Source: Pardosa pseudoannulata (lineage: Eukaryota > Arthropoda > Arachnida > Araneae > Lycosidae). Taken from it: a stretch of 64,000 nucleotides of DNA. The DNA is taken from contig CM063500.1 in NCBI GenBank assembly GCA_032207245.1, positions 73,926,918 through 73,990,917 of the forward strand, written 5' to 3'. This document shows positions 45,978 to 57,946 of this stretch, piece by piece. Position 1 is the first letter of the stretch, and each line of letters opens with the position of its first letter. Under the pieces are notes generated by a model, which saw only the letters and a program-made list of their open reading frames with translations, ran no database searches and was not told the origin of the DNA. Made by a program: the position numbers and the translations under genes.

Positions 45978-46575
45978 ACACGTTTACAAAATTCTCAGTT
46001 TTAGAAAACTTAAAAACATGATATTTTTAGTTTAGAAATTTACTGGGTATCATCAATATACCCTAATGGGGTTTTAGTGTTTTTTATGCTTTTCATTTTA
46101 AAATATCATATTAAACAGATAAAGCTTAGTATAGAAGTTTTATTTTTCTGACTGTAAAAGAAAAGTTAACGGGGATAAAATTTAAAATTTAACAGAAGTT
46201 ATTAACAAACAGACGTTTCGCACCCACAATATGACTACTTTTTCAATGTAAGATATAAGTGCGTATTCAATCTTCATACACGTTACAAAATTCTCAGTTT
46301 TAGAAAACTTAAAAACATGATATTTTTAGTTTAGAAATTTACCGGGTATCATCAATATACCCTAATGAGATTTTTTTGTGTTTTTTATGTTTTTTATTTT
46401 AAAATCTCATTAAAAACATAAGGTTTAGTACAGCAGTTTTACTTTCTGACTGGAACAGAAAAGAAAAGTTGACGGATAAAATTTAAAATTTAACAGAAGT
46501 TATTAGCAAAAAGACGTTTCGCACACGCAGTAGGACTGCGTTTTCAATGTAAGATATAAGTACATGTTAAGTCTT
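45978..46575 (+). repeat. two tandem copies of a ~300-bp unit
   Basis: 'ttctcagttttagaaaactt' to 'gggtatcatcaatataccct' and on to 'acgtttcgcac' and 'tcaatgtaagatataagt' occurs at 45978-46277 and again at 46278-46575. Confidence 0.9.
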
Positions 46576-48150
46576 CATAAAATACTTACTATTTTTATTT
46601 TAATTTTTAAATAATTCATAATAGTTGTTTCATTTTTATTCTTTATTGTCTGTGGTTTCTGTTCTAATTGTTTCTATTTCAATAGATGGCATCACCCTGC
46701 AACAGTTTTATTGTTTTTGGTATTTAAGGCCAGGAAAAGATGGCTGTTAGTTTGGTATTCGGTGTGTGTTTAATTCTATTCATTTAATCTGTATTTTATT
46801 CATACTCATCTGGAAAACCTGTATTTAAAACCTAACACAATTCTTAATTCATTTTGTGTACTGTAAATTCAGCATGATGTGTTGCATAATTAAAAGAAAG
46901 TTCGACAATAGACTTCTGTTTTCATCGATAATTTCGGTTTCTACAGATCCTTTATAGTAAATCACAAGGATAAAAAGAAGGTACGCAATTACCTTATTCA
47001 ATTGTTGATTTTCATACTGCTGAACATTTCAATTAATTAACTGACTTAAGGTATCCTTCTACGTTCGGAGAACTTTATTCTTTAAACGTAAAAACATTTT
47101 AAAATTTATTTTTTATATTATCATAGAGAATTGCACTTAAAAATTTTATTCTTGGAGAAGTTTTTATAAAATTTCTAATAAATAAAGAAAATTTAGTAAA
47201 AAAAATCTGTTTTTTCAAAAGTTCTAATTTTTTAATAAATTAAATTATTTCAATATTTTTGGATGCAACACATTTCTTATACACTGGACTAGTGAATCAC
47301 CTAAAATCTTTGCACAATTGGTAAAAAATTTTGGTCTTTCAAAATCATACACATTGAATTTTTAACGAATTTTCATTACCTCTACGTCTAACTATGAGTG
47401 TAACATCATTAAAAATTATCCAAATTTAAAGCTTTTAGATCATTTACTAGAAAATACTATCAAAAGAATTCATAATAATTTTCAACAAAATATTTTAAGA
47501 ACTTTTTTAGAAATCGCATTTCAAGTATCAACATTTTATTAAAAATACCGTTCCGAGAAAAACGCATTTGAAGTTTATGAAAGCAATTTTAACTGTTAAA
47601 AAATTAAAATACATGTTTAAAATTCCCCACACTTTCTTGATTCAAAACTTTCTAATTGTCAAGTTGTTAATTATTAAAAATACTAGAAAAATGTTAAAAC
47701 TAATCTTCGTGAAAATTTAAAAAGTTTTGTCCAAAAAATGTGTTTTAAAAGGCTTTAAATTCACAACTTCCGGTTCCGAAGTCGCTACTTCCGTTTTGTT
47801 TTGACAGCTTTCACTGATGTTTAAATAGCTGTAACTATTCTTTAAAATCCAGTAGAGACAAAACAAAAACAGATTTAGATAGAAGCCTAAAAGTTGAAAT
47901 TTTACAATAGAGAAAAAAGTATGATTTTTGGCAATAAATGACGTTTTTAACGTAGACGGATACCTTTAAACCCAAATTCAAGATTCATGTTTATTTCAAG
48001 TAAAATTCTTTCTATTCATTTCAGTACGGATTAGAGGAAGGAGAAGAACACAGCAAAAGATTATTTTGCCTGATAATGGAACTTTCTAATCCAATCTATC
48101 ATATGAAATAAATGTGGCTTTCTTGGTCTTAACTATTTAGGTATATATTA
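46576..48150. other. AT-rich DNA, nothing recognised
   Basis: No exon-like frame or element ends seen. Confidence 0.5.
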
Positions 48151-48163
48151 CCCGTGCAAGACC

Positions 48164-48280
48164 ATCCCACAGTGACATGGATATTCGTAGCCGTTCTTAA
48201 TCGGCTTTAAGCTGTGGGTCCCGGTCTCATTAGCCCTCGTGCTACAAAAAGTAGACCGTAGCATTCCAAACCGACCCGAC
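48164..48280 (+). mobile_element. 5'-truncated SINE with perfect 13-bp target duplication
   Basis: It lacks the tRNA-like head and starts within 'cccacagtgacatggatatt'. The body 'aatcggctttaagctgtggg' and 'gtctcattagccctcgtgct' and the tail 'gtagcattccaaaccgaccc' are present. Perfect repeats CCCGTGCAAGACC flank it at 48151-48163 and 48281-48293. The 106-aa minus-strand frame at 48207-48527 runs through it and is not a gene. Confidence 0.92.
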
Positions 48281-48293
48281 CCCGTGCAAGACC

Positions 48294-49040
48294 TCTATTG
48301 AAGTAAGCAAGTCCCTTCAGCTGTAACGGGGTCGGTCGAAAGCTGAACAGGTACAGCAGTGAATTTTGGAGACTAAATACCACTGTGAGAGTAGACGTTC
48401 GTAACTGTTCAGTATATTTTGTATTCTGTAGGTAGGGTTGACTAAAGAATTGGGTTCCCCCGCCAACTTGGTGATAATGGTTTAAATATGGTCGCCTAAC
48501 ATTTTCTCCTGATATCACCGTGTCCAAACAATCTGTATCAATATTATAATTTTTATGATATTTGCATCCAACTCTCCTTGTGTAACTCTTTTTTTTATAA
48601 TAAAAATGCGCAATGCTTAAAAAAATTAGATATAATAACCATTAATGGTCCACTATGGCTGATTTCTAACAATTTGGAGCTGTTGCCTTTGTAAACTGTT
48701 AATGGATTAATTTCCCATAAATATAAATGTCTGGTTTTCAAGTCGTATTCTTTAATTAAGTAAGAGTATAAAATTCTATTACGATGGCGCACTATGCATT
48801 AATTAAAGTCTCCAAAAAAGCAAGAAATATAATGTTTGGATAGATTACTTTGGTGTTTTCGTAAATATTACGAATATTTTTGGCAAATTTGCAAAAGGGA
48901 TCCCAATTCTAAAGTAGACTCCCGTAGGTACTAGTCAAAGTAGTCCTGGTGTTATGAAAATTGACTGTACTATTCCAAATCAGAACAAACCATTACTAGG
49001 CGGTAACGAATATAAATCCTCACCTGGTTAACCGCCACAA
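48294..49040. other. no gene seen
   Basis: No supported feature. Confidence 0.5.
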
Positions 49041-49200
49041 CATTGTTGTTGTTGCTTATCCCAGTTGGGCCAACCAAGCCCTTGAGTCATAGGCTACTCA
49101 AATTAAGACAAGGCGTACGCCTTTCGTTCATGAAGAGTCCCGCTAGAGTGAAAAAATGACTTAGCTCAAGTGGGTCAAGCAAGAGATTCCCGGTCTTAAC
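49041..49200 (-). mobile_element. probable LINE 3' end with (CAA)n tail
   Basis: On the minus strand 'ctcaagggcttggttggccc' leads to 'aactgggataagcaacaaca' and a short (CAA) run ending at ~49041. Ends of this wording with CAA tails resemble 3' ends of some arthropod LINEs (recalled, not searched). The upstream sequence to ~49450 may belong to the same element, but nothing coding was recognised. Confidence 0.4.
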
Positions 49201-49839
49201 TTGCCACCCTGGAAGTACCGTTTATGAACATAGAGGATACTGCAACCACGAACATATTTTACTTGCCCCTGTCTTCATTAACCTTTAAGCTTCGGCTGAC
49301 CACTGGCTTGCATTTGGACTACAAATCGGCAGCATTTTTGAAAATTCCTCCCCCCTCCTTCCACTTTCTCAAGAGGAAAAATTATCCTATTGTCATTCTC
49401 TGGCAGTGGAGGACGTTACAATGCAGGGTTGCTCTAAAACCAGTCTGAAAGTTGTTATTTGAAATGTCACTTTGAAAAAGACCGTTAAATTTTGGAACCA
49501 TGATCAGATTAAATAAAAAATAAACGACGAAGGAAAGAAACTTTGACTCGCTTCCAAACGGATTTGGTTCACAAAATAGAATGAATAGTTTACAAACAAC
49601 TGCTGGACATGGACAAAAAAGCGCCAGTTGTTCCACATGTCGCCAAACACAATCACATTCTTCCTTCCCCGTACACTCAGCAAAACTTCAACAATAGGGA
49701 GGGACTGGCCAAATGACAAGTGAGTAATGACCCTCTACCTGCAAAAGGGGAGAAATATCTACGGTACAACTGTTGTACCCTAGCCGACTTTTGATTTTCT
49801 AAATATTTATGGTACAACTGCTGTACAGCCGAAAACTAA

Positions 49840-49925
49840 AAGTTAACGAACACGACGAATTCGATCCCCGAATCACAACCATTCACTGCCTTTGCCGACT
49901 GATCTACCGCTGCTGAATACGAAGA
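49840..49925 (-). repeat. tRNA-like fragment, possible head of another SINE
   Basis: The minus strand reads 'agcggtagatcagtcggcaa', resembling an A box, and ~30 nt later 'ggggatcgaattcg', resembling a B box. The cloverleaf is not complete by eye and no matching 3' half or intact acceptor stem was found. Confidence 0.35.
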
Positions 49926-50099
49926 AATTCCTTACCCTGGAACTTTAGATGAAAGTTTAGATGATCGGTGTGAATCCTGCTGCCAAATCGGATTTACAAA
50001 GAAGTTCAAGATTATACTATATTAGATTTAGGATGGGGGGCTCATAACAGCACCAGCACTGTGACCCATGGCTGAATATTTGGGCACTGAAAGTCCCCC

Positions 50100-50598
50100 C
50101 CCCGTTACATGGACTAAAAGAGTCCCAGCAGTAAGTTAAAAATTTTAACAAAGAGACCAACGGCTGAAATAAATCTGAGCAGCAATTTAACCGAGAAGTT
50201 GGTTAACTCCCGCGGTTCAATGAAGTGATATCCAAGATATTCAAAATATTTAGCAGAATAGTATTCATAATCACACAAGATGTGTAAAGAACTCTTCTTT
50301 TTCCACATAGCACCCCCTACATATCAAACTATCCATGATGCCTCTCGAGACAGCAGTGACCTGTCGAAAGATCAATGGCCACCCTTAGCTCATGCCTGCT
50401 GATCTGAAGTAGCACCTTAGTCCTCAACCAGGGAAACTCTTGGTTAAGTTCTTTAGACTGCCTTTGATTGTTAGAATTAAGCCAGTCCCTATAGGTGTCT
50501 CTCATTAAGATATCCTTAACAGTCTTTCTGACTACATTGTTAGGAAGATCAAGATACAAGTTCAAAATAGATACACAACTTTCATCAGTACATCCCAC
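50100..50598 (-). pseudogene. LINE ribonuclease H / C-terminal region (jockey-like), decayed
   Basis: The minus-strand frame 50598-50329 reads LPNNVVRKTVKDILMRDTYR, QRQSKELNQEF, then LLQISRHELRVAIDLSTGHC and LERHHG. After a frameshift near 50320, the frame 50308-50114 continues with SSLHILCDYEYYSAKYFEYL, then GYHFIEPRELTNFSVKLLLR and FISAVGLF. The order LS...LR...LTGHC.L..H, then (C..C...E)..H.LC.C, then LG..F.EP.EL...PV..LL.F....GL, is the well-known end of jockey-type LINE polyproteins. The reverse transcriptase proper is missing (5' truncated) and the frameshift kills the reading. Typical 3' wording continues to ~50030. Confidence 0.85.
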
Positions 50599-50600
50599 TA

Positions 50601-51997
50601 ATTAAATCGTCCGGAGAGAAACATTAACCATTGTTTCATTAACGAAACAAATTCAGGTAAAAGTACCTAATACTCTTCTCTACTGAAAAACAAATTTACA
50701 GTTCCAGAAATAAAAATGAGCACGATTTATGTTAATACAGTTGAAGGAAATATGTATATTACTTAAACCAAGTCTTACAATTCGCTGACATTATTGGAAG
50801 CCTAATGGGCATTTAAATTAGTTTCTTATTTTCCAATTTTAACACGGCATCGTAAAAAAAATGAAAAACGGTATAACACATTCATTCAAATAGAATATTT
50901 ATGGCATAAAAATGTGTTGGCTTATTTTCTTTCCTACGTGTTCCTAAATTTCTCCTCATTCGAAACCTTTTAAATTTCCAATAATTCTCTTTTCCCGCAT
51001 TGAAATTGCTTACTTTAGCCCCTTAAGTAAAACAAAATGGCGAAAAATAAATAAAAAATGAAAACATCAAAACAGAAACGATTTCGAAATAAAAGCTGAC
51101 ACTAAAGAATTTCGCCAAAAAACCAAAATGTCACTTAAGCTTATAAAATATTTGTCTGGAAAATAATTTTTCCCTCCCGGCATCCCTTTTGCATTTTCCA
51201 CGAGTCGGCCTCCATATTTTTCCGCCAACTTAACGAGTATGGTACTTTTTTTTTTACATCTTCTTCCCTTTTTGATTTCTGAAGTTTTATTGAAATGCAG
51301 GAAAAGCTCACGTTACAAACTTCTTTCCTCGTGAAAGCCAATTTTTAAAACTCGCTTTTTCAATGCTGTGGCAACTTTCCAAAAAGTAAGTTCGGACGGA
51401 TTGTGGTTTTTTTTTTGAAGAGGGAAGGTTTATGGCTTAGTGGTCATAAAAAGCTTTGTTATGTTCACTTAAAAATTTTCAAAAGAAACTTTGTTCTGAT
51501 GAAGGTTAAATGAAGAAAAGGGGGGGGGACGAAACATCAGAAAGATGTCATCAGATCGTTAAGTTCAATTTTGAACGGAAGAGAGCAAAAAATGCAGACG
51601 TTTGATGTGTTCTGCTTATCCGACTAAACTCGAATGCTCATCATTAAAAAATACTTACCCACTGTGCCCCAAACTCACTACAATTTAAAAATTCATTAAG
51701 AGGTCAGAAAAATTGCGGTGTACATAAATAGAATCAGAAAGAGTGGTGTGTATGCTCACAATAGAAATGAAATTAGTTTCTAAATTCACCAATAAAGGAT
51801 AACAAGAACGTTTATGCAAGTCATACTTTCTACATCGTTACATTCTATAGTTTCATCCAGACAATAACTGTCCCATACGTTCACTACTTTATGTTTTTCA
51901 AGAGCTTTGGCAAGTTACAATACAAGAATCTAAAGAATCTAAGTATCAATGGATGTTTTATTAGAAAGTTCATTTCTATAAATTTGCACATATATTT
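50601..51997. other. no gene seen
   Basis: AT-rich, with a G run at ~51520. The 66-aa minus-strand frame at 51141-51341 has no splice or domain support. Confidence 0.5.
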
Positions 51998-52002
51998 CTT
52001 AT

Positions 52003-53327
52003 TGTGATGAGGCGTTTTAGATCAGTAATATAATTGATTCATTCGTACAAGAAGTAAAATGCTCGGGTTCTAAATCTGACCTCATCACATCTTTGTAAAG
52101 AGATGGAGGACCATAAATTTATATTTTACGGATATTGTTGTCTTGTACGGTGGTCTCGGACGGGGTTCTGATCCCAGTCCCAGATTAGAATCCCGTCTTC
52201 GTACTTGACATTAAATAAGAATGTACCTTTGTGGAGTATTTATGAGTCCCTAAGAGACAGTGCCCAATTAGAGGGGATAAGGTTTTTCAGGTTGGCGGTC
52301 TCAAAGCGGGATTTAAGCAGACCAATGAGATTCTTACAACTATCCCGATTGGACGATAAGAAGGAAGAGAAGACAAGGTTGAAATTAAAAATATAAGAAA
52401 AATTTAAAAATTAAGAAGAGGTTCGGAGGTCCCAAAAAAAGGTGTTCTATAGTCGAGACTAGAGGAGAGTCCGACAGAAGGTGAAGAGGTTCGATTGTCG
52501 AGACGAAGAGAGGAGTCCGACAGAAGGTGTTCGATAGTCTAGACTAGGAGAGAGTCCGACAGAAGGTGTTCGATAGTCTAGACGAGGAGAGAAGTCCGAC
52601 AGAACGAGTTCGAGAGTCCAGCCAAGTCCGATGGGCAGTGTTCCAACATCAAATAGCACGGCCGCACCCCAAACACTCAGGAGGAAACCCCGGACCAGAC
52701 GGACGAGATATCCATAGATAGCCATCAACCTGCAATTTTCCGGGCACACCATCTTTACTCCCCAAAGGTACCCCCTTTTACATACATTTTGAAATTGAGA
52801 TTAGGTCCACTCTCTATTTACAAATTACTTAAGTATTAAAAAAATTGTCAGAACTAATTTAGAAGATGTTGACAAAGCCTATTTTATGAAAATTAGCATC
52901 AGTTTTGTATGTACATAGATGTATATATATTAAAATAAATTTACTTTTTTTATATTAAGCTAGTTTCGGATGCTGTTAATTTAGCTTTTTAGTTTATCTT
53001 CATATTTATTCCTGTAGTTTTCTCAGTATGGCCGATTGGTTAGGGTGCTAGCCTTCGGAACTGGAGTTCGTGGGTTCGAATCCCACAGTGGCATGGATGT
53101 TCGTAGCCGTTCGGAATCGGCTTTAAGCTGTAGGTCCCGGTCTCATTAGCCCTCGTGTTGCAAAAAGTAGACCGTAGCACTCCAAACCAAACGAAAAACT
53201 GTAGTTTCTCAGAACCTGTGGTTAAATTTAGAACAAAAATACTTTTACACAACGCAATCAAAATAAAATCCCCACTATATATTTGATCACAGGTTAATAC
53301 TCAAATATAAACGAGAACTACATGACA
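52003..53327 (+). mobile_element. second solo LTR of the 27751 family, with nested SINE
   Basis: It begins TGTGATGAGG and ends GAACTACATGACA, flanked by perfect CTTAT repeats (51998-52002 and 53328-53332). It is collinear with the 27751 LTR over its whole length except for a SINE at 53027-53198 and a different number of internal 'agtccgacagaaggtgttcg' repeats (52460-52640). Opening inverted repeat and late AAATAA-type signals are shared. Substitutions and indels between the two LTRs show that they are not recent sisters. Confidence 0.9.
53027..53198 (+). mobile_element. tRNA-derived SINE, best-preserved copy (172 bp)
   Basis: The tRNA-like head runs TATGGCCGATTGGTTAGGGT ... GTGGGTTCGAATCCCACAGT, giving plausible A and B boxes of a pol III promoter. 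The body and tail are as in the other copies, ending 'actccaaaccaaacgaaaaa'. Target duplication: CTGTAGTTTTCTCAG (53012-53026) and CTGTAGTTTCTCAG (53199-53212), differing by one T. The other LTR copy shows the empty site 'ctgtagtttctcagaaactg'. The 73-aa minus-strand frame here is the SINE read backwards. Confidence 0.95.
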
Positions 53328-53332
53328 CTTAT

Positions 53333-55951
53333 CAGCGTCATTTGTGCTTCAATTTTTCTATAAGAAACATAAATTCATGTCTAAAATTGGAATTTCTTAA
53401 TCTCTTCAGTCCTGAGACTAACTTTCAGTATTAAATTAGAGGCCAGGGAAATTACTACAAACAATTTCCGTGGAATAGTTTCTTTCTTACCATTTTCAAC
53501 AATGTACTAATTGGACCTATAAATAACTTCGACAATTTTAGAAGCATTTCAATAAATTTGGTAAACATATATATTCTATTGTTTATTGTGTCATGCAAAC
53601 GAAGTTATATGACTGAGAAGAATATGACCAATTACACATTAAAAGAAAACTTTTTTTGAATACTCGGAATGCACTGCTGTAAAATAGATGTTCAAAAATA
53701 CTGAATAGTTCATAATTTTAAGCTCACTGATGTATAAATTTTCTCCCATTCATATAACCTGTTGATAATTGAACTTTACTATTTTTTTTCAGAACAAAAC
53801 AAACTTCTATTAGCACTGAAACTCTAAAAGTTTTATTTTAAAGGATGAAATCGAATCAGTTAGTGTCATCTGTTAGAAAGTTTGACAAATAGTGACACAC
53901 TTTGCCACAGGAATGTAAAATATTTTTCAACATGTTTGCGAATAATACAAGAAAAATATGTCAAATATAAATGGGGAAAAGTTGTATAGCCGATGTGCGG
54001 CTAGATATTGTGTGTTGAGTAAGAATGAAGAATAAACCACGTACTATAGTCTTCTTCTTACAAATTTTATGATCCGTTTTGAAAACTCTCAGCGTGTTGT
54101 GCCTCTCTATTTAATGTAACTGAAAAATTAGTATTTAGAATTCTTAACTGATATAACAGACATTCATGTTCCCAAAAATTTCAAACCCATTTGTTTTATT
54201 TAAAAAATCAATTTTTACTCATGTCTCATGGTTGTAAAAACATGTAGAAAACGGACTTTTAGTAGAATTTGAGTCTTACTGTATACATAAATAGTTGAAT
54301 CAGCAGTTTTAAGATAGGAATAAATATAAAAAATTAGTCTTTCAAGAAATAAAAAAAATCCTACTTTTTTAACTTTTAATTTTTCAACCATATGACAACG
54401 ATTAAAAGCAAAAATATCCGGGGGTGGAGAAGCCGGTATTTTCGTAACACAATCAATAGAAATCTTAAATAATTATTTTTAATGCTTGGATGGCATCACT
54501 GTTTTTTGTCATCGGATTATGAAAAGTAGTAGACGGTTGGAAGATCAGTTTAAAGATCGTCTGTATGAGATAATGGAGTTTAAAGTATAACTGACGTCTA
54601 GACATGCTGTTCTTAATGAAAAAATCCCTCTTAGCTTGACCGTATATTAAGAATGAGAAAAATGACAGAGTGCGACATTGGAGGGATATATTGCTACGAA
54701 ATGTGAGACGATAAAGATCATTAACTTGTTCTGCCTCAACCAAAGGGATTGAGAAATTGTAAACTCCAGGTTCTTTGTAATTAAATGAACACACTCAGTG
54801 ACGTATGCTCGTCACACCGAGATGTCACACCGAAAAATGTTGCTTAATGCTATGAGCAGTGGGATTCTCGTCTCAGAGATACACTGAGGAATGACTGAAG
54901 GTCTATTGAACACTTGTAAAGTAAACAATTAACTGGCTTTGAAATTGTAAATGATCCGTTAGTCAAAATAGAACTAAAGCACTAACTTTCTGCTACTAAG
55001 AGAAATTATGAAGATTTTTGAGTTTGGTGGTATATACCTGGCTGTATTTCCTTCATACTGGTGAATTACATATCCTTTTATTTTTATTAGTAATAAAATT
55101 ATCAATGTTGAAAGTTCTTCAGATTTTTGGATTACCTGGTATATTAATCAAAATTTATTTTCTTGTAGATATTAGTATATGATAGCCTTCAGGCTATAAA
55201 ATTATTTATTTTTGTAAAAAAGATTGCTATTGAAAATATAATTGCTTAAAATATAACATATAAGGATTTTGTTACACCGTATTTTATCTTCAATATATGC
55301 GATTTTACATTGGGACATTTTCATAACCCCTTTAATTGATTCATAAATATAGATTTATCATCCGATTGATGCGGTACTCATATCAGTCAACAAAATTACA
55401 GATTTTGTTCAAAGTCTGAAATAATATTCTACTGTTAGAAGTCCTGGATGGAAGGTACCAAAGGAGCGATCGGCAAACTAATGATTTAACGGACATTAAG
55501 GAACTGCTGCTGGTTAATAACAGAGCATCACTTCGCATATGCCGAATGTATTTCTTCTCTAATGACGAACATTAGAGAATACATTATCAGGCGTCATTAA
55601 CATTTTGATCAGATAAGGTTCCCCAAGTGCGGGCTCAGGAGAAAGCGAGAATTCTTACATTCATATGAGGAGAAACTCGGCAGAAATACAAAACTTGGGC
55701 GTGGGGAATAGTGTCATGACATACGCGTTTCGACTGCGAAGTTATGGTTAATGTGCAGCTAATGATTTTAACTTGTTAGGAGGGAGCAGTGATACTTATT
55801 TAATAATTAGTTATAGTTGAGGGAATAAACATAAGGAAGACATTTTAAGGGAGTGAATGAATGATACTTATTTAAGGCACAGTGGACTTATAGCTGAACG
55901 AAATGAAACAGAAAAAACTATATTTTAGTCTTACTAAATTATAAAATATCA
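53333..55951. other. no gene seen; one short hairpin
   Basis: AT-rich. The 109-aa minus-strand frame at 54465-54794 has no recognisable domain or splice borders. A perfect 10-bp stem TTCTCTAATG / CATTAGAGAA with a 5-nt loop lies at 55555-55579. Confidence 0.5.
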
Positions 55952-55955
55952 TTAA

Positions 55956-56515
55956 CCCCTTCCGAGATTTAATATTTAAAAATAAAAAACTGCATGATAA
56001 ACCATTTAGTTTTTATTTTTGTTTCATTTTACTATTCTTACATATTCTTAATTAAAATCCACTTTTTACATAGTGTTAAAAAACATCAGAAACAGTAAAA
56101 TTAAGAAAATATCAAAGCAAAACATTAATAAGGTATACAGATAATAGCCTTCAAGCTAGTGGTACTTTTCAAAACAAAGTGCAAAGGAATTCTTAATTGT
56201 TTACACTCCAAGTAGTCTCACTTTTAATTTGATTCTTGTAACACACACGGCATTTCTTAGTAGGTTTTCTTTTATCCTGACTCATTAATTTGGCAATGAC
56301 TTGTACCAAGAAATTCTAAGTAAACAATATGCAATAGTGACTTGTGATTTTCACAAGTGATAAAAGTGTTGCCAAATTCAGTACACTAGAAATTTAAAAC
56401 TAAATTAATTATCATATTTAACAGTAACTTTAATCGCATGACGAGTGTAGCTCGTCATTGTGTGGTATGGAATGAAAAACTAATGACGAGCTAGACTCGT
56501 CATTTTACCGGAAGG
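55956..56515 (-). mobile_element. piggyBac-like element, internally deleted
   Basis: It is bounded by TTAA at 55952-55955 and 56516-56519. The left end is CCCCTTCCGAG. The reverse complement of the right end is CCTTCCGGTAAAATGACGAG. Near the right end are two hairpins, ATGACGAGTGTAGCTCGTCAT (~56438) and its relative ~50 bp on (AATGACGAGCTAGACTCGTC). The minus-strand transposase tail next to the left end supports piggyBac. Another TTAA-flanked end (AAGGGGTTAA at 57146-57155) could make a longer 55956-57151 element; I cannot choose with certainty. Confidence 0.6.
56150..56325 (-). pseudogene. piggyBac transposase C-terminal Cys-rich domain (remnant)
   Basis: The minus strand reads AKLMSQDKRKPTKKCRVCYK, then NQIKSETTW and, in another frame, ALCFEKYH near the end. 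This parallels the C-terminal zinc-binding tail of piggyBac transposases: C..C...I..ET...C..C ... LC...CF..YH. The cysteines between are lost, and a stop and frameshift separate the pieces. The catalytic domain is absent. Confidence 0.65.
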
Positions 56516-56519
56516 TTAA

Positions 56520-57576
56520 AAATTACAAAAAAAAAAAAATGTTTCAGCATTTATTATTCCACAATGAATATAATTATTACTACAACATACATTCCAATGG
56601 TTGACAATAATAATTCTAAATGCTTTCCTACAAAATATTCTTATTTATAAGTGTTTTTACCCTTTTAAAGCTCACTAGTACAAATTCTTTGGAATTTACA
56701 GGAATTATGTTATAAATGTTATCTATGAACCTTGGAAATTTGAAATATCTGAAATATAATTTATATAACTTAGGAGGGCGAAGATTTGGGAAGTGGTTGA
56801 ATTTATCAATATGAACAGCATAAAAATAATACTCTTATAGAATTATAATGGCAAAAGCTAATACTATCATTAAAATAATATAATGAATAAATATCTAAAC
56901 AATTTATAAGTGTTATTTTGGATCGTATAGGATAAAATCAAATTTCTGATGTTTCCATGAAAAGAAAGTTTAAGCTACTATATTTCAATCAGAAATCTAA
57001 ATTAAGTGTAGTTCATTGAAAATTTGAGTATATAGATACTATTGATATTTTGGAGTGTCAAAAACATAGACAAGGTAAAGATCATATGTTTTTGAAAAAA
57101 TATTAGAAAGTGACAGGTGGTTTCACTGTTAAACCACTGTCCGTTAAGGGGTTAAAGAATCCATGTGTATTTTTAACCGCTATATACTTTTGAAAAGTAT
57201 TAGTTATGCACCTGTAGCTTATGCAGTAAAGATTAAATGGAATTAATATTTTTTCAAGCGAGTAATCTATTCTACAACGAATGAATATCCATCATAAGCG
57301 ATATTAATGATAGATTAGTTATATTAATGACTCTCACTAACTAATTATATTCATTATATTAATGGTCATCACTGGAGTACATAGAATTGACCTCGCGTGC
57401 CACACACAGTATGCCAGTTAGAAAGCACTCTCATAGAACGATGAAAATGTTCTTATATCTAAAAAGAAATAGCTTAATCTGAGGCAGTATTTAATTATTC
57501 TGGTTTGAAGTTGGCAATTCCTTTCATTGAGGTTGTTTGTAAATGGTCATCAGCAGTAGTAACCTATGTTAAGGTT
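56520..57576. other. AT-rich DNA, possible outer part of the piggyBac relic
   Basis: No coding signal. GGGG-TTAA at 57148-57155 may be an element end (see the piggyBac entry). Confidence 0.4.
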
Positions 57577-57591
57577 TTACATAGAGTACCA

Positions 57592-57931
57592 AGGGACAAC
57601 GTCAAGCTTCTCAAGCTTCAAGCCGTACGTGTCCTCTGGGTAATGCTAAATGAGATATAACCTCAGGGGTATACCTCCTTTAGGTATATACAGGTGTCAC
57701 GAGCCCGGGGTTCACCTGAGTGATCTTTCTCTAGTGTCTTCTCTGGTAGACCAGAACTTGGCTCTGTAGCGCTTGTTCCTTACCGGAGTTGACCAAAGTA
57801 ATCTTCGAACCATGACGGGCCTCGCGTAGGTCAGCTGCAGCTTTATAGCTGTCGTGGTTGCTGTCGTGGTGACTGGTCTTCAGTTTGTTGCTACTGTATG
57901 TCTTAGAGATGGGTCAGTGTAAGAAATCTCC
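57592..57931. mobile_element. 340-bp GC-richer insert with perfect 15-bp direct repeats
   Basis: TTACATAGAGTACCA stands at both 57577-57591 and 57932-57946. The sequence between is clearly GC-richer than the surroundings ('cgagcccggggttcacctga', 'gggcctcgcgtaggtcagct'). Direct repeats of this length suggest retroposition. No poly-A, tRNA head or similarity to the main SINE is visible; a B-box-like GGTTCGAAG occurs on the minus strand near 57812. It could be a new SINE, a 5'-truncated LINE or a processed transcript. Confidence 0.6.
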
Positions 57932-57946
57932 TTACATAGAGTACCA

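Noticed and set aside
49224..49719. Several 70-85-aa ORFs on both strands
   Set aside because: Mutually overlapping, no domain, no splice borders; the area seems to be retroposon debris.
53040..53261. 73-aa minus-strand ORF
   Set aside because: Antisense reading of the SINE at 53027-53198 plus LTR sequence.
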